NCBI GenBank assembly: GCA_024405585.1
Contig: JAKSOM010000018.1
Coordinates: 1-12,035, forward strand
Origin: Acidaminococcaceae bacterium
GTDB taxonomy: Bacteria > Bacillota > Negativicutes > Acidaminococcales > Acidaminococcaceae
Direction of reading: 5' to 3'
DNA: 12,035 nt
How positions within the stretch are numbered: the first letter of the stretch is position 1; every line of letters starts with the position of its first letter. Below are positions 1 through 7,751 of this stretch, one piece after another. A program made the translations under genes and the position numbers. Below the pieces are notes generated by a model. That model had not been told where the DNA came from and did not search any database. It saw only the letters and a program-made list of their open reading frames with translations.

Positions 1-48
1 ATTTGGGACATTTTCCCTTGTGGTATATTGGGACATTATCACTTGTGG
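1..48. repeat. Two-copy tandem repeat, 25-bp period
   Basis: Two near-identical units follow each other, roughly 3-23 and 28-48. Both contain TTGGGACATT followed by a short variable stretch and then CTTGTGG. The period is 25 bp and only a few positions differ. The first copy touches the window edge, so more copies may lie to the left. No gene is visible here. Tandem repeats of this size are typical of transposase-binding sites inside the ends of IS21-family elements. A terminal CA at 51-52 would fit an IS21-type tip, but that reading is an inference from pattern only. Confidence 0.6.
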
Positions 49-66
49 CCCATACGGGCCCTTTTT
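47..66 (+). terminator. Probable intrinsic terminator of the upstream unit
   Basis: A 5-bp GC stem, GGCCC (47-51) with GGGCC (56-60), closes an ATAC loop. It is followed by CTTTTT and then ATTTTTAT. The stem is short but fully GC, and it sits 16 nt upstream of the rplM -35 box, where an upstream transcript would be expected to end. It overlaps the last bases of the tandem repeat, so it may also be part of a mobile-element end. Confidence 0.55.
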
Positions 67-82
67 ATTTTTATAAAAACAC

Positions 83-111
83 TTGACTTACGGGGTGTGT
101 ATGCGTATAAT
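83..111 (+). promoter_or_regulatory. Promoter of rplM-rpsI
   Basis: TTGACT (83-88) and TATAAT (106-111) are separated by 17 nt, one mismatch from the vegetative sigma-A consensus. The upstream flank (62-80) is very AT-rich and could help RNA polymerase bind. The predicted transcription start is near 118-119, leaving a leader of about 83 nt before the rplM start codon. Confidence 0.85.
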
Positions 112-117
112 GTTACT

Positions 118-201
118 CGCGTCTTTTGTACATCTGATTTCATTAGCCCCGAATGACGGTGGGGGAGGCGTTTTTAAGAAATCTAAATGGAGGAACTAAG
201 G
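118..201 (+). promoter_or_regulatory. Structured 5' leader of rplM, candidate L13 autoregulatory leader
   Basis: The leader can fold in several ways. GCCCC (146-150) can pair with the G-run at 161-165. TCATT (140-144) can pair with AATGA (152-156), leaving the C-run in the loop, so a pseudoknot with the G-run is possible. GATTTC (136-141) can pair with GAAATC (178-183) or with a second GAAATC at 204-209 inside the start of rplM. Bacillota rplM mRNAs are known to carry an L13 leader family thought to bind L13. Whether this leader belongs to that family needs a covariance model search. The structure is visible; the regulatory role is inferred. Confidence 0.55.
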
Positions 202-633
202 ATGAAATCTTTTATGGCTAATCCGTCCAACATCGAGCATAAGTGGTATGTTGTGGACGCAGCTGATAAAACATTGGGTCGCCTGGTAGTTGCCAAGGTT
301 TTGCGCGGCAAACACAAACCTACCTTCACTCCCCACATGGATTGTGGCGATCATGTTATTGTTGTCAATGCAGCGAAGGTTGCTTTGACCGGTAAGAAGT
401 TGACTGACAAGGAATATTTCTCCCATAGCGGTTATCTTGGCGGTGACAAGTATGTCAAAGCCGGGGATATGCTGAAGAAGTTCCCTTGCCGTGTTGTTGA
501 GATGGCTGTTAAGGGCATGCTTCCCCATAACACCCTCGGCAGTAAGATTTATACCAAACTTCATGTTTACGCAGGGCCTGAGCATCCTCATGCAGCGCAA
601 AAACCTGAAGTTATGGAAATTGATGTTCGTTAA
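202..633 (+). CDS. rplM: 50S ribosomal protein L13
   Basis: Large-subunit protein L13, an early 23S rRNA-binding assembly protein. The 143-residue product has the family's landmarks: KWYVVDA near residue 14, RGKHKP, a GDHVIVVNA core strand, [20 protein letters not shown] and the C-terminal HPHAAQKPE. The start at 202 is chosen because GGAGG (189-193) lies 8 nt upstream and gives the usual MKSFxAxP-like N-terminus. An in-frame ATG at 187 overlaps that ribosome binding site and is unlikely to be used. One oddity: between the conserved GRL and RGK there are six residues (VVAKVL), whereas E. coli and B. subtilis L13 have eight, beginning AT or AS. rpsI follows 17 nt later, the usual co-transcribed pair. 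Identification is secure. Confidence 0.97.
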   Translation: MKSFMANPSNIEHKWYVVDAADKTLGRLVVAKVLRGKHKPTFTPHMDCGDHVIVVNAAKVALTGKKLTDKEYFSHSGYLGGDKYVKAGDMLKKFPCRVVEMAVKGMLPHNTLGSKIYTKLHVYAGPEHPHAAQKPEVMEIDVR

Positions 634-650
634 TCCGGGAGGAAAAAGAA

Positions 651-1046
651 ATGGCAGAAAAAGCAATTTACGCAGCGACCGGTCGTCGCAAAGCATCTGT
701 TGCCCGTGTACGCATGTTCCCGGGTGATGGCAAGATCATGATCAATGATCGTCCTTTGAACGAGTACTTCGGTTTGAAGACCATGGAGCTCATTATCAAC
801 CAACCTTTGGAAGCTACCGATACCAAGGGCAAGTATGATATCGTTGCCAATGTGTATGGCGGCGGTTTCAGCGGCCAGGCCGGTGCTGTCCGTCACGGTA
901 TCGCCCGTGCTTTGTTGAAGGTTGATTTGGAGTACCGCGCTTCTTTGAAGAAAGCAGGTCTCCTGACCCGTGATCCTCGCGAGAAAGAGCGTCGCAAATA
1001 CGGCCTGAAGAAAGCCCGCAAGGCGAGCCAGTACAGCAAGCGTTAA
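651..1046 (+). CDS. rpsI: 30S ribosomal protein S9
   Basis: Small-subunit protein S9, whose basic C-terminal tail reaches the P-site tRNA anticodon region. The 131-residue product has the family pattern: [15 protein letters not shown] near the N-terminus, [34 protein letters not shown] in the middle, [15 protein letters not shown], and a terminal QYSKR. Length is normal. GGGAGG (637-642) lies 8 nt before the ATG. It shares a transcript with rplM and is followed 11 nt after its stop by a strong terminator, so the operon is just these two genes. Confidence 0.98.
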   Translation: MAEKAIYAATGRRKASVARVRMFPGDGKIMINDRPLNEYFGLKTMELIINQPLEATDTKGKYDIVANVYGGGFSGQAGAVRHGIARALLKVDLEYRASLKKAGLLTRDPREKERRKYGLKKARKASQYSKR

Positions 1047-1057
1047 ACTTTACGATC

Positions 1058-1082
1058 AAACCCCGTTTCCACGGGGTTTTTT
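1058..1082 (+). terminator. Intrinsic terminator of rplM-rpsI
   Basis: The arms AAACCCCGT (1058-1066) and ACGGGGTTT (1071-1079) close a TTCC loop, and the T-run continues to 1082. Stem and U-tract are textbook. The -35 box of the next promoter begins 2 nt after the T-run. Confidence 0.95.
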
Positions 1083-1083
1083 C

Positions 1084-1112
1084 TTGCATAGACGGCTGAT
1101 TTTTGGTATAAT
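1084..1112 (+). promoter_or_regulatory. Promoter of sufC-sufB, extended -10
   Basis: TTGCAT (1084-1089) and a perfect TATAAT (1107-1112) are 17 nt apart. A TG at 1104-1105, one base before the -10, makes it an extended -10 promoter. The transcription start should be near 1119, giving a 5' leader of about 14 nt. No IscR- or Fur-like operator was recognised around it. Confidence 0.85.
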
Positions 1113-1132
1113 ATTTCAAGAGGTAGGGAACA

Positions 1133-1891
1133 ATGCTTAGAGTAGAAAATCTTAGTGTGGCCGTTGAAGATAAGCTGATTCTGCGGAATATAAATTTGCA
1201 TATTGCACCCGGTGAAGTCCATGTGCTTTTTGGGCCCAACGGTACCGGCAAGTCCACTCTTTTGGGGACTGTTATGGGGTTTGAAAGGTTCAAGGTTTTG
1301 GAGGGCAAGATTTATTTTAAGGGCAAGGATATTACCGGTTTGCCTTGCAACGAAAGGGCCAAGTTGGGCCTGGGGATGATGATTCAGCGTCCGCCCACGA
1401 TCCGGGGGCTTTCTTTGCGGAAGATGGTGGAAATTTGCGGTGCCGCTCCGGCAGAAGTTGAGGAGCTGGCACAGCTTATGGATATGGAGAATTTTTTGGA
1501 CCGCAGTGTGAATGAGGGGTTCAGCGGCGGGGAGTTGAAACGGGCGGAGCTTTTGCAGCTGATGGCCCAGAAACCTGAGTTGCTGCTTTTGGATGAGCCG
1601 GAAAGCGGAGTGGATGTGGAGAATATTGCTTTGGTGGGGAAGGCCGCCAATAGGATTTTGTCTGACAAAAATCACGCCGCCCTTATTATTACCCATTTGG
1701 GAACGGTGTTGCAGTATGTGCCTGCCACCCATGCCCATATTCTTTATGAGGGCAGGATTACCTGTCAGCAGGATGCACCCGGTGAGGTGCTGAAGTGTAT
1801 TGAGAAGGACGGTTACAGCGCCTGTGCCTGCAAGTGTTGCATCAGCCGGTGCCAGGAATCCCAGTGCGGCGGCGTTTGTCTGAAAGGTTAG
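1133..1891 (+). CDS. sufC: Fe-S cluster assembly ATPase SufC (minimal SUF/SMS type)
   Basis: Cytosolic ABC-type ATPase that drives conformational change in the SufB scaffold during Fe-S cluster assembly. The 252-residue product shows Walker A GPNGTGKST at 34-42, Q-loop Q85, signature FSGGELKRAE at 130-139, Walker B LLLLDEPES at 150-158, D-loop SGVD at 158-161 and H-switch H188. The MIQRPP and DEPESGVD segments are SufC hallmarks that separate it from transport ATPases. AGGTAGG (1121-1127) sits 5 nt before the ATG. The oddity is the C-terminus: Cys at 211, 222, 231, 233, 235, 236, 240, 245 and 249, seven of them within 19 residues, where E. coli SufC has no such cluster. sufB follows 3 nt after the stop. 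No sufD, sufS, sufU or sufE is in the window. Confidence 0.95.
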   Translation: MLRVENLSVAVEDKLILRNINLHIAPGEVHVLFGPNGTGKSTLLGTVMGFERFKVLEGKIYFKGKDITGLPCNERAKLGLGMMIQRPPTIRGLSLRKMVEICGAAPAEVEELAQLMDMENFLDRSVNEGFSGGELKRAELLQLMAQKPELLLLDEPESGVDVENIALVGKAANRILSDKNHAALIITHLGTVLQYVPATHAHILYEGRITCQQDAPGEVLKCIEKDGYSACACKCCISRCQESQCGGVCLKG

Positions 1892-1894
1892 AAG

Positions 1895-2986
1895 ATGGAT
1901 AAGCAGTTGTTGACGAAAATAGAACAGGTGGGTTATGAACAGCAAGGGCAGCGGGCTGCGTCTTTTGTGCAGAGCGGCGATGCGGTGCTGGAAAGCAGTG
2001 TGGGGCAGGAACAGCCCCTGGTGCTGATGCCCACCGGCAAGGCGGCGGCAAGGTTTCCGGAGTTGGTGGAGAAGTATTGGTGGAAGGCGGTGGCCAGGGA
2101 TACGGATGAATATACTGCGGCTACGGCTGCTGCTCCGGAGGAGCAGGGTTATTTTGTGCATGTGAAGAGGGGGCAGAAGGTCGCCTTTCCTGTGCAGGCC
2201 TGCATTTTTTTGAATCAGAAAGGGGCCAGCCAAAAAGTTCACAATGTGGTGATTGTGGAGGATGGGGCGGAGTTGAATATGATTTCCGGTTGCGCCAGTG
2301 ACAAGGAGGCCTTGGAGGCGGAGCATTTGGGAATCAGTGAGATGTATGTGGGCAAGGGGGCCAAACTTACTTTTACCATGCTCCATGCCTGGGCACCGGG
2401 AATCAGGGTGCGGCCCAGGACTACGGTGCTGGTGGATGAGGGTGGTACCTACATTTCCAATTATATCAATATGGAGGGGGCGGAGGATATCCAGATGAAC
2501 CCCCTGACCCGTTTGACGGGGGAAGGGGCGGTGTGCCGCCTGAATTCCGTGCTGGTGGTTCCCAAGGGTTCCCATATGGATGTGGGGGGCAGGGTGATGC
2601 TGGAGCAGCAAGATACTAAGGCGGAAATCATCACCAGGACCATCTGTTTGGGGGGCGAGGCGATTAACCGGGGCACTTTGGCGGGCAAGGCCAAAGGGGT
2701 GAAGGCACATTTGGAGTGCCACGGGCTGATGTTGTCGGAAGAGGGTTATATCAGTGCCATTCCCCAGTTGGACGCTTTTACCAATGATGCCCAGATGAGC
2801 CATGAGGCGGCGGTGGGGCGTATTGCTCCGGAGGAGATTGAATATCTGATGGCAAGGGGGCTGGATGAGGAGGAGGCCACTGCTATTATCGTAAGGGGAT
2901 TTTTGAATGTGAATATTGAAGGTCTGCCTTCCGTTCTCAGTGAAAAAATAAGGGCCGCATTGGACAGTTTTTCTTTGCATAAGTGA
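1895..2986 (+). CDS. sufB: Fe-S cluster scaffold SufB-like protein (short SufB/SufD family)
   Basis: Scaffold partner of SufC, on which Fe-S clusters are assembled in the cytosol. At 363 residues it is much shorter than E. coli SufB (about 495) and lacks the long N-terminal region. The beta-helix core and C-terminal helical domain are present. The segment AHLECHGLML (271-280) places C275 at the conserved SufB cysteine. H303-E304 in SHEAAVGRI matches the conserved HEA motif, and the terminal IIVRGFLNVNIEGLP (331-345) is also typical. A two-gene sufC-sufB unit without sufD fits the SUF-like minimal arrangement (SMS, SmsCB) found in many anaerobes, in which one B-type subunit probably replaces the SufB-SufD heterodimer. 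AAAGG (1882-1886), inside the sufC end, can serve as ribosome binding site. The role is secure; the SMS label is likely. Confidence 0.9.
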   Translation: MDKQLLTKIEQVGYEQQGQRAASFVQSGDAVLESSVGQEQPLVLMPTGKAAARFPELVEKYWWKAVARDTDEYTAATAAAPEEQGYFVHVKRGQKVAFPVQACIFLNQKGASQKVHNVVIVEDGAELNMISGCASDKEALEAEHLGISEMYVGKGAKLTFTMLHAWAPGIRVRPRTTVLVDEGGTYISNYINMEGAEDIQMNPLTRLTGEGAVCRLNSVLVVPKGSHMDVGGRVMLEQQDTKAEIITRTICLGGEAINRGTLAGKAKGVKAHLECHGLMLSEEGYISAIPQLDAFTNDAQMSHEAAVGRIAPEEIEYLMARGLDEEEATAIIVRGFLNVNIEGLPSVLSEKIRAALDSFSLHK

Positions 2987-4278
<1,292 letters not shown>

Positions 4279-4298
4279 TTTTGAAGGAGGATAATAAA

Positions 4299-4580
4299 AT
4301 GAGTGAGCAAACTTTGCAGATGTTGCATATGGCGGCGCCAATCGTATTGATGGGGGCATTGTTCTATTTTATGATTTGGCGTCCCCAACGCAAGGAGCAG
4401 AACGCCCGTCAGGAGTTGCTGAACGGGTTGAAGAAGGGTGACGAGATTTTCACCATTGGCGGCATGTGCGGCAAGATTGTGGAATTGACGGAAAAAACCG
4501 TGGTGCTGGAGGTGGCGGAAGGCGTGAAGGTTACCTATTTGCGTACTGCCGTCAGCGGCAGGCAGAGTGCGGTGAAGTAA
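4299..4580 (+). CDS. yajC: Preprotein translocase accessory subunit YajC
   Basis: Small single-pass membrane protein associated with the SecDF complex at the Sec translocon. The 93-residue product has a hydrophobic helix at about 11-27 followed by the family motif YFMIWRPQRKEQ (23-34) and a cytosolic domain with GDEIFTIGGMCGKI (47-60). AAGGAGG (4284-4290) lies 8 nt before the ATG at 4299, which fixes the start. An earlier in-frame GTG at 4275 overlaps the tgt stop and has no ribosome binding site. It sits between tgt and secD, the widely conserved tgt-yajC-secD-secF order. Confidence 0.95.
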   Translation: MSEQTLQMLHMAAPIVLMGALFYFMIWRPQRKEQNARQELLNGLKKGDEIFTIGGMCGKIVELTEKTVVLEVAEGVKVTYLRTAVSGRQSAVK

Positions 4581-4593
4581 GGAGGCAGTTGCT

Positions 4594-5832
4594 TTGAGAT
4601 GGAATGAACTGGGGAAGTTCCTGCTGGTGACTTTGGCCATCGTAGGCGGCTTCTGCGTTTATATCAGGCCCCTGACCCATTCGATTAAACAGGGTCTGGA
4701 TTTGCAGGGCGGCACCCATGTGGTGCTGCAGGCGGTGGATACCGCCGAGTTGAAGGTGGATGATGATGCGGTGAAGCGTTCCGTGAGCATCATCGAGCGG
4801 CGTGTCAATGAGTTGGGTTTGACGGAGCCCTTGATTCAGCGTCAGGGCAAGGACAGGATTATTGTGGAACTGCCCGGCATTAAGGATCCGGAGAAGGCCA
4901 TTGCTATGTTGGGCAAGACCGCCATGTTGCAGTTCATCGATTATGACGGCAAGGTGGTTCTGACGGGCAATGATTTGAAGGATTCCCGTGGCCAGATCGG
5001 CCAGAACAACAGGGCCTGCGTTTCTTTGGAGTTCAACGATGAGGGTGCCAAGAAGTTCGCCGAGGTTACGGCCCGCAGCATTGGCCGGCCCATCGCCATT
5101 GCCCTGGACGGGAAGGTGCTGACGGCTCCGAATGTTAATGAGGCCATTACCGGCGGCAGGGCCCAGATTACGGGCAACTACACCATGGAGGAGGCGGAGC
5201 ATTTGGCAATTTTGCTTCGCAGCGGTTCCTTGCCGGTGAAGCTGGAGATTATGGAGAACCGTACCGTGGGTCCTACTTTGGGTCAGGACAGTAAGGAGAA
5301 ATCCATTACCGCCTTCATCATCGGTTGTGCGGCGGTGTTCGTCTTTATGCTGGTTTTCTACCGCTTGAGCGGAGTGGTGGCGGATATTGCCTTGCTGCTT
5401 TATACCATGATGCTGCTTTTGGTGATGCGTTATCTGAACGCCACTTTGACCCTTCCCGGCATTGCGGGCATCATCCTGAGCATCGGTATGGCGGTGGATG
5501 CCAATGTGCTGATTTTTGAACGGTTCAAGGAGGAAGTGAAGAAGGGCAGGACCCTGCGTAGCGCTATGGATGCGGGTTTTGACCGGGCGCTGATTACCAT
5601 TATGGACAGTAATATTACCACCCTTATGGCGGCTTTGATTCTGTTCTATTTGGGCACCGGTCCGGTAAAGGGTTTTGCGGTTACTTTGGCCTTGGGCGTT
5701 ATCCTAAGTATGATTAGTGCGGTTATTGTGACGAAATATATGTTGCACTTCCTTATCTATAGCAATTTCACCAAGAATCCCTGGATATTCGGCGTGGGAG
5801 CGCCTAAAGCGGAGGAGGTGGCTGAAAAATGA
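4594..5832 (+). CDS. secD: Protein translocase subunit SecD
   Basis: Membrane subunit that, with SecF, uses the proton motive force to help pull exported proteins through SecYEG. The 412-residue product has a first transmembrane helix at about 8-24, the periplasmic P1 region opening with GLDLQGGTHVVL (34-45), and five C-terminal helices at about 238-256, 261-280, 286-306, 332-352 and 359-383. The conserved AVDANVLIFERFKEE (300-314) in the fourth helix region is diagnostic. It starts with TTG: AAGGAGG (4579-4585), overlapping the yajC stop, is 8 nt upstream and no ATG fits better. The length is short compared with the E. coli protein (615), as is common in Bacillota. Its end overlaps secF by 4 nt (ATGA). 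Confidence 0.95.
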   Translation: MRWNELGKFLLVTLAIVGGFCVYIRPLTHSIKQGLDLQGGTHVVLQAVDTAELKVDDDAVKRSVSIIERRVNELGLTEPLIQRQGKDRIIVELPGIKDPEKAIAMLGKTAMLQFIDYDGKVVLTGNDLKDSRGQIGQNNRACVSLEFNDEGAKKFAEVTARSIGRPIAIALDGKVLTAPNVNEAITGGRAQITGNYTMEEAEHLAILLRSGSLPVKLEIMENRTVGPTLGQDSKEKSITAFIIGCAAVFVFMLVFYRLSGVVADIALLLYTMMLLLVMRYLNATLTLPGIAGIILSIGMAVDANVLIFERFKEEVKKGRTLRSAMDAGFDRALITIMDSNITTLMAALILFYLGTGPVKGFAVTLALGVILSMISAVIVTKYMLHFLIYSNFTKNPWIFGVGAPKAEEVAEK

Positions 5833-6725
5833 GTGACCTGATTCAGAAGTTGCGTTTCAGCATTGTCCGCAATTACAAGATTTTCTTCGGCATTACCATC
5901 ACTTTCCTGTGCATCGGCTTCGGTTCCATGATTATGCGGGGGTTCAATTTGGGTATTGATTTCACCGGCGGCACCATTATGGATTTGTATTTCCAGAGAC
6001 CGGTGAAGGTGGTGGAATTGCGTGAGGTTATGAGTTCCCAGGGGTTGGGCAACTCCATCATTCAGCTGGCCAACAGCGACGGGGAGAGCAGCCCGGATGT
6101 TTTGATCCGTACGGGCATCATTACGGAGGCCAAACGCCGGGAGGTGGTGGAGGCCCTGAAGGCCAAATTCGGCGAATATGAGATTCAGCGTATCGAGCAG
6201 GTGGATGCTACGGTGGGTGGAGAATTGATTGAACAGGCGGTCACCGCTATCGTGCTGAGCTGGGTGCTGATGATTGCCTATATTTCCCTGCGGTTTGAGT
6301 TTCGTTTTGCCATTGCGGCAATTTTGGCCCTGATTGTTGACGTAAGCGTGACCTTGAGTTATTTCAGTTTGCTGCAAATCGAGTTGGACAGTTCCTTTGT
6401 GGCGGCGTTGCTGACGGTTGTGGGTTATTCCATCAACAGCACCATAGTGGTGTTTGACCGCATCCGTGAGAATATGAAGTTGCGCCGGCGTACGGAAACC
6501 CTCAGCGACATGATTGATAACAGCATTTGGCAGACCATGACCAGGACTTTCTACACTTCCTTGACCAGTTTGTTCAGCGTAGTGGCGATTTTCCTTTGGG
6601 GTGGTGAGACCATCCGCAATTTCAGTTTTGCCATGCTGGTGGGTTTCAGCAGCGGTATTTATACGTCCTCGCTTTTGGCAGCCCCCATGTGGCTGTTCCT
6701 GCGGGGCAAGAAGGCAGGTGACTGA
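5829..6725 (+). CDS. secF: Protein translocase subunit SecF
   Basis: Partner of SecD in the proton-driven SecDF complex. The 298-residue product has helix 1 at about 17-35, then the family motif NLGIDFTGGTIMDL (40-53), a periplasmic domain, and helices at about 136-155, 160-180, 188-209, 240-258 and 265-290. The segment VVGYSINSTIVVFDRIRENM (197-216) is the SecF hallmark. AGGAGGTG (5813-5820), a full anti-16S match, is 8 nt upstream of the ATG, which overlaps the secD stop. The coupling suggests the two subunits are made in equal amounts. Confidence 0.96.
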   Translation: MSDLIQKLRFSIVRNYKIFFGITITFLCIGFGSMIMRGFNLGIDFTGGTIMDLYFQRPVKVVELREVMSSQGLGNSIIQLANSDGESSPDVLIRTGIITEAKRREVVEALKAKFGEYEIQRIEQVDATVGGELIEQAVTAIVLSWVLMIAYISLRFEFRFAIAAILALIVDVSVTLSYFSLLQIELDSSFVAALLTVVGYSINSTIVVFDRIRENMKLRRRTETLSDMIDNSIWQTMTRTFYTSLTSLFSVVAIFLWGGETIRNFSFAMLVGFSSGIYTSSLLAAPMWLFLRGKKAGD

Positions 6726-6727
6726 TG

Positions 6728-6985
6728 ATGAATGATTTTAATGAGACCATGACATTCCGCCGGGGGGGCGACAAGAAATCGGTGGCTGCCACCATCAAGG
6801 AAGTTTGCCGGGCACTGGAGGAGAAGGGTTATAATCCGGTGGACCAGCTGACCGGTTATTTGCTTAGCGGGGATCCTACCTATATCACCAGCTTCAAGGA
6901 GGCAAGGACCCAGCTGCGGCGCTACGAACGCTATGAACTGATTGAGGAAATGGTAAAGAATTATCTGAACACCATGGTCAATTGA
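6728..6985 (+). CDS. ireB: IreB family regulatory phosphoprotein (UPF0297)
   Basis: Small cytosolic protein known in Enterococcus as a substrate of the PASTA-domain kinase IreK, acting in cell-wall stress and cephalosporin response. The 85-residue product matches the family throughout: ETMTF near the N-terminus, RALEEKGYNPVDQLTGYLLSGDPTYI, and RRYERYELIEEMVKNYL. Thr7 and Thr9 occupy the region phosphorylated in Enterococcus, so a kinase link is plausible here. AGGTG (6716-6720) favours ATG 6728 (7-nt spacing) over ATG 6725, which overlaps the secF stop by 1 nt. Followed at once by ruvX, as in most Bacillota. Confidence 0.93.
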   Translation: MNDFNETMTFRRGGDKKSVAATIKEVCRALEEKGYNPVDQLTGYLLSGDPTYITSFKEARTQLRRYERYELIEEMVKNYLNTMVN

Positions 6986-6986
6986 T

Positions 6987-7400
6987 ATGAGGTACATGGC
7001 GTTGGATGTGGGGACCAGGACCATCGGGGTGGCGGTGAGTGACGAATTGGCCATGATTGCCAACGGGGTTGAGACCATTCGCCGCACTTCCAAGGAGCGG
7101 GATTACGCACGGATCAAGGAATTGGTGCTGATGTATAAACCTGTGGGCATGGTGGTGGGTTACCCGAAGAATATGAATGGCAGCATTGGCGAAAGGGCCC
7201 AGAGCTGTGAGGTTTTGGCGGAGGAACTGCAAGGTTTTTTTCCTGATGTGGATGTTGTTTTGTGGGATGAGCGGTTGAGCACTGTGGCGGCCCAAAGGGT
7301 GCTGATTGAGGCGGATTTGAGCCGTGCCAAACGCAAAAAAATTATTGACAAAATGGCGGCAGTGGTCATTTTGCAAAATTATTTGGACAGTAGGAGATAG
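6987..7400 (+). CDS. ruvX: RuvX/YqgF family RNase H-fold nuclease
   Basis: YqgF-type nuclease implicated in pre-16S rRNA 5' maturation and proposed earlier as a Holliday junction resolvase. The 137-residue product shows the RNase H-fold acidic residues: D7 in ALDVGTRTIGVAVSD, E95 in WDERLST and D121 in IIDKMAAVVILQNYL, plus GYPKNMNGS at 58-66. No clear Shine-Dalgarno precedes the ATG, which lies 1 nt after the ireB stop, so translation is probably coupled. The family occupies this place (ireB-ruvX-DUF1292) across Bacillota. It is of note that a 16S-processing candidate lies in the same window as a 16S gene, though on a different transcript. Confidence 0.93.
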   Translation: MRYMALDVGTRTIGVAVSDELAMIANGVETIRRTSKERDYARIKELVLMYKPVGMVVGYPKNMNGSIGERAQSCEVLAEELQGFFPDVDVVLWDERLSTVAAQRVLIEADLSRAKRKKIIDKMAAVVILQNYLDSRR

Positions 7401-7403
7401 GCG

Positions 7404-7751
7404 ATGAAAGATACTGAAAAAGATATTCAGAATATGCTCAATGCGGAGCCGGAGGAGGATTTTGAAGATGTGATTGTCTTCACGGATGAAGATGGCCAGG
7501 AGCATTACTTTTATGAGGAGCAGCAGTTTGAGGTGGGCAAGAACACTTTTGCAGTTCTGGTAGGTTTGCCCGAGGATACCTGTGCCTGCGGCGAGGAAGA
7601 TTGCCATTGTCATGAGCATGAGCATGAGGATGAGGATACAGCCATCCTGGCCAAGATAGAGTTCGACAAAGACGGTGTTCCCGTTTATGTGGAACCCACT
7701 GAAGAGGAGTTTAAGGCGGCACAGAAGGCATATGCGGAACTTGAGGATTGA
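7404..7751 (+). CDS. DUF1292 (YrzB-like) acidic protein with Cys/His-rich insertion
   Basis: A very acidic 115-residue protein of unknown function, recognised as the YrzB/DUF1292 family by its place directly after ruvX and by its pattern: an N-terminal strand VIVFTDEDGQEHYFYEEQQF (23-42), a central VLVGLP segment, and a C-terminal block AKIEFDKDGVPVYVEPTEEEF (about 83-103). Between them is an unusual stretch with C60, C62, C67 and C69 interleaved with H68, H70, H72 and H74 (CxC-x4-C-H-C-H-x-H-x-H), which looks like a metal-binding site. B. subtilis YrzB, as I recall it, has only acidic residues there. AGGAG at about 7392-7396 precedes the ATG. The family call is fairly sure; no function is claimed. 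Confidence 0.8.
   Translation: MKDTEKDIQNMLNAEPEEDFEDVIVFTDEDGQEHYFYEEQQFEVGKNTFAVLVGLPEDTCACGEEDCHCHEHEHEDEDTAILAKIEFDKDGVPVYVEPTEEEFKAAQKAYAELED

Noticed and set aside
187..201. Earlier in-frame ATG for rplM adding five residues
   Set aside because: The codon overlaps the GGAGG that serves the ATG at 202, and the longer N-terminus does not fit the L13 family.
1043..2980. Long open frame on the minus strand opposite sufC-sufB
   Set aside because: It mirrors codon bias of the real genes, has no recognisable domain, lacks a ribosome binding site, and the + strand proteins are certain. The same applies to the long minus-strand frames at 3133-4359 and 8521-10275.
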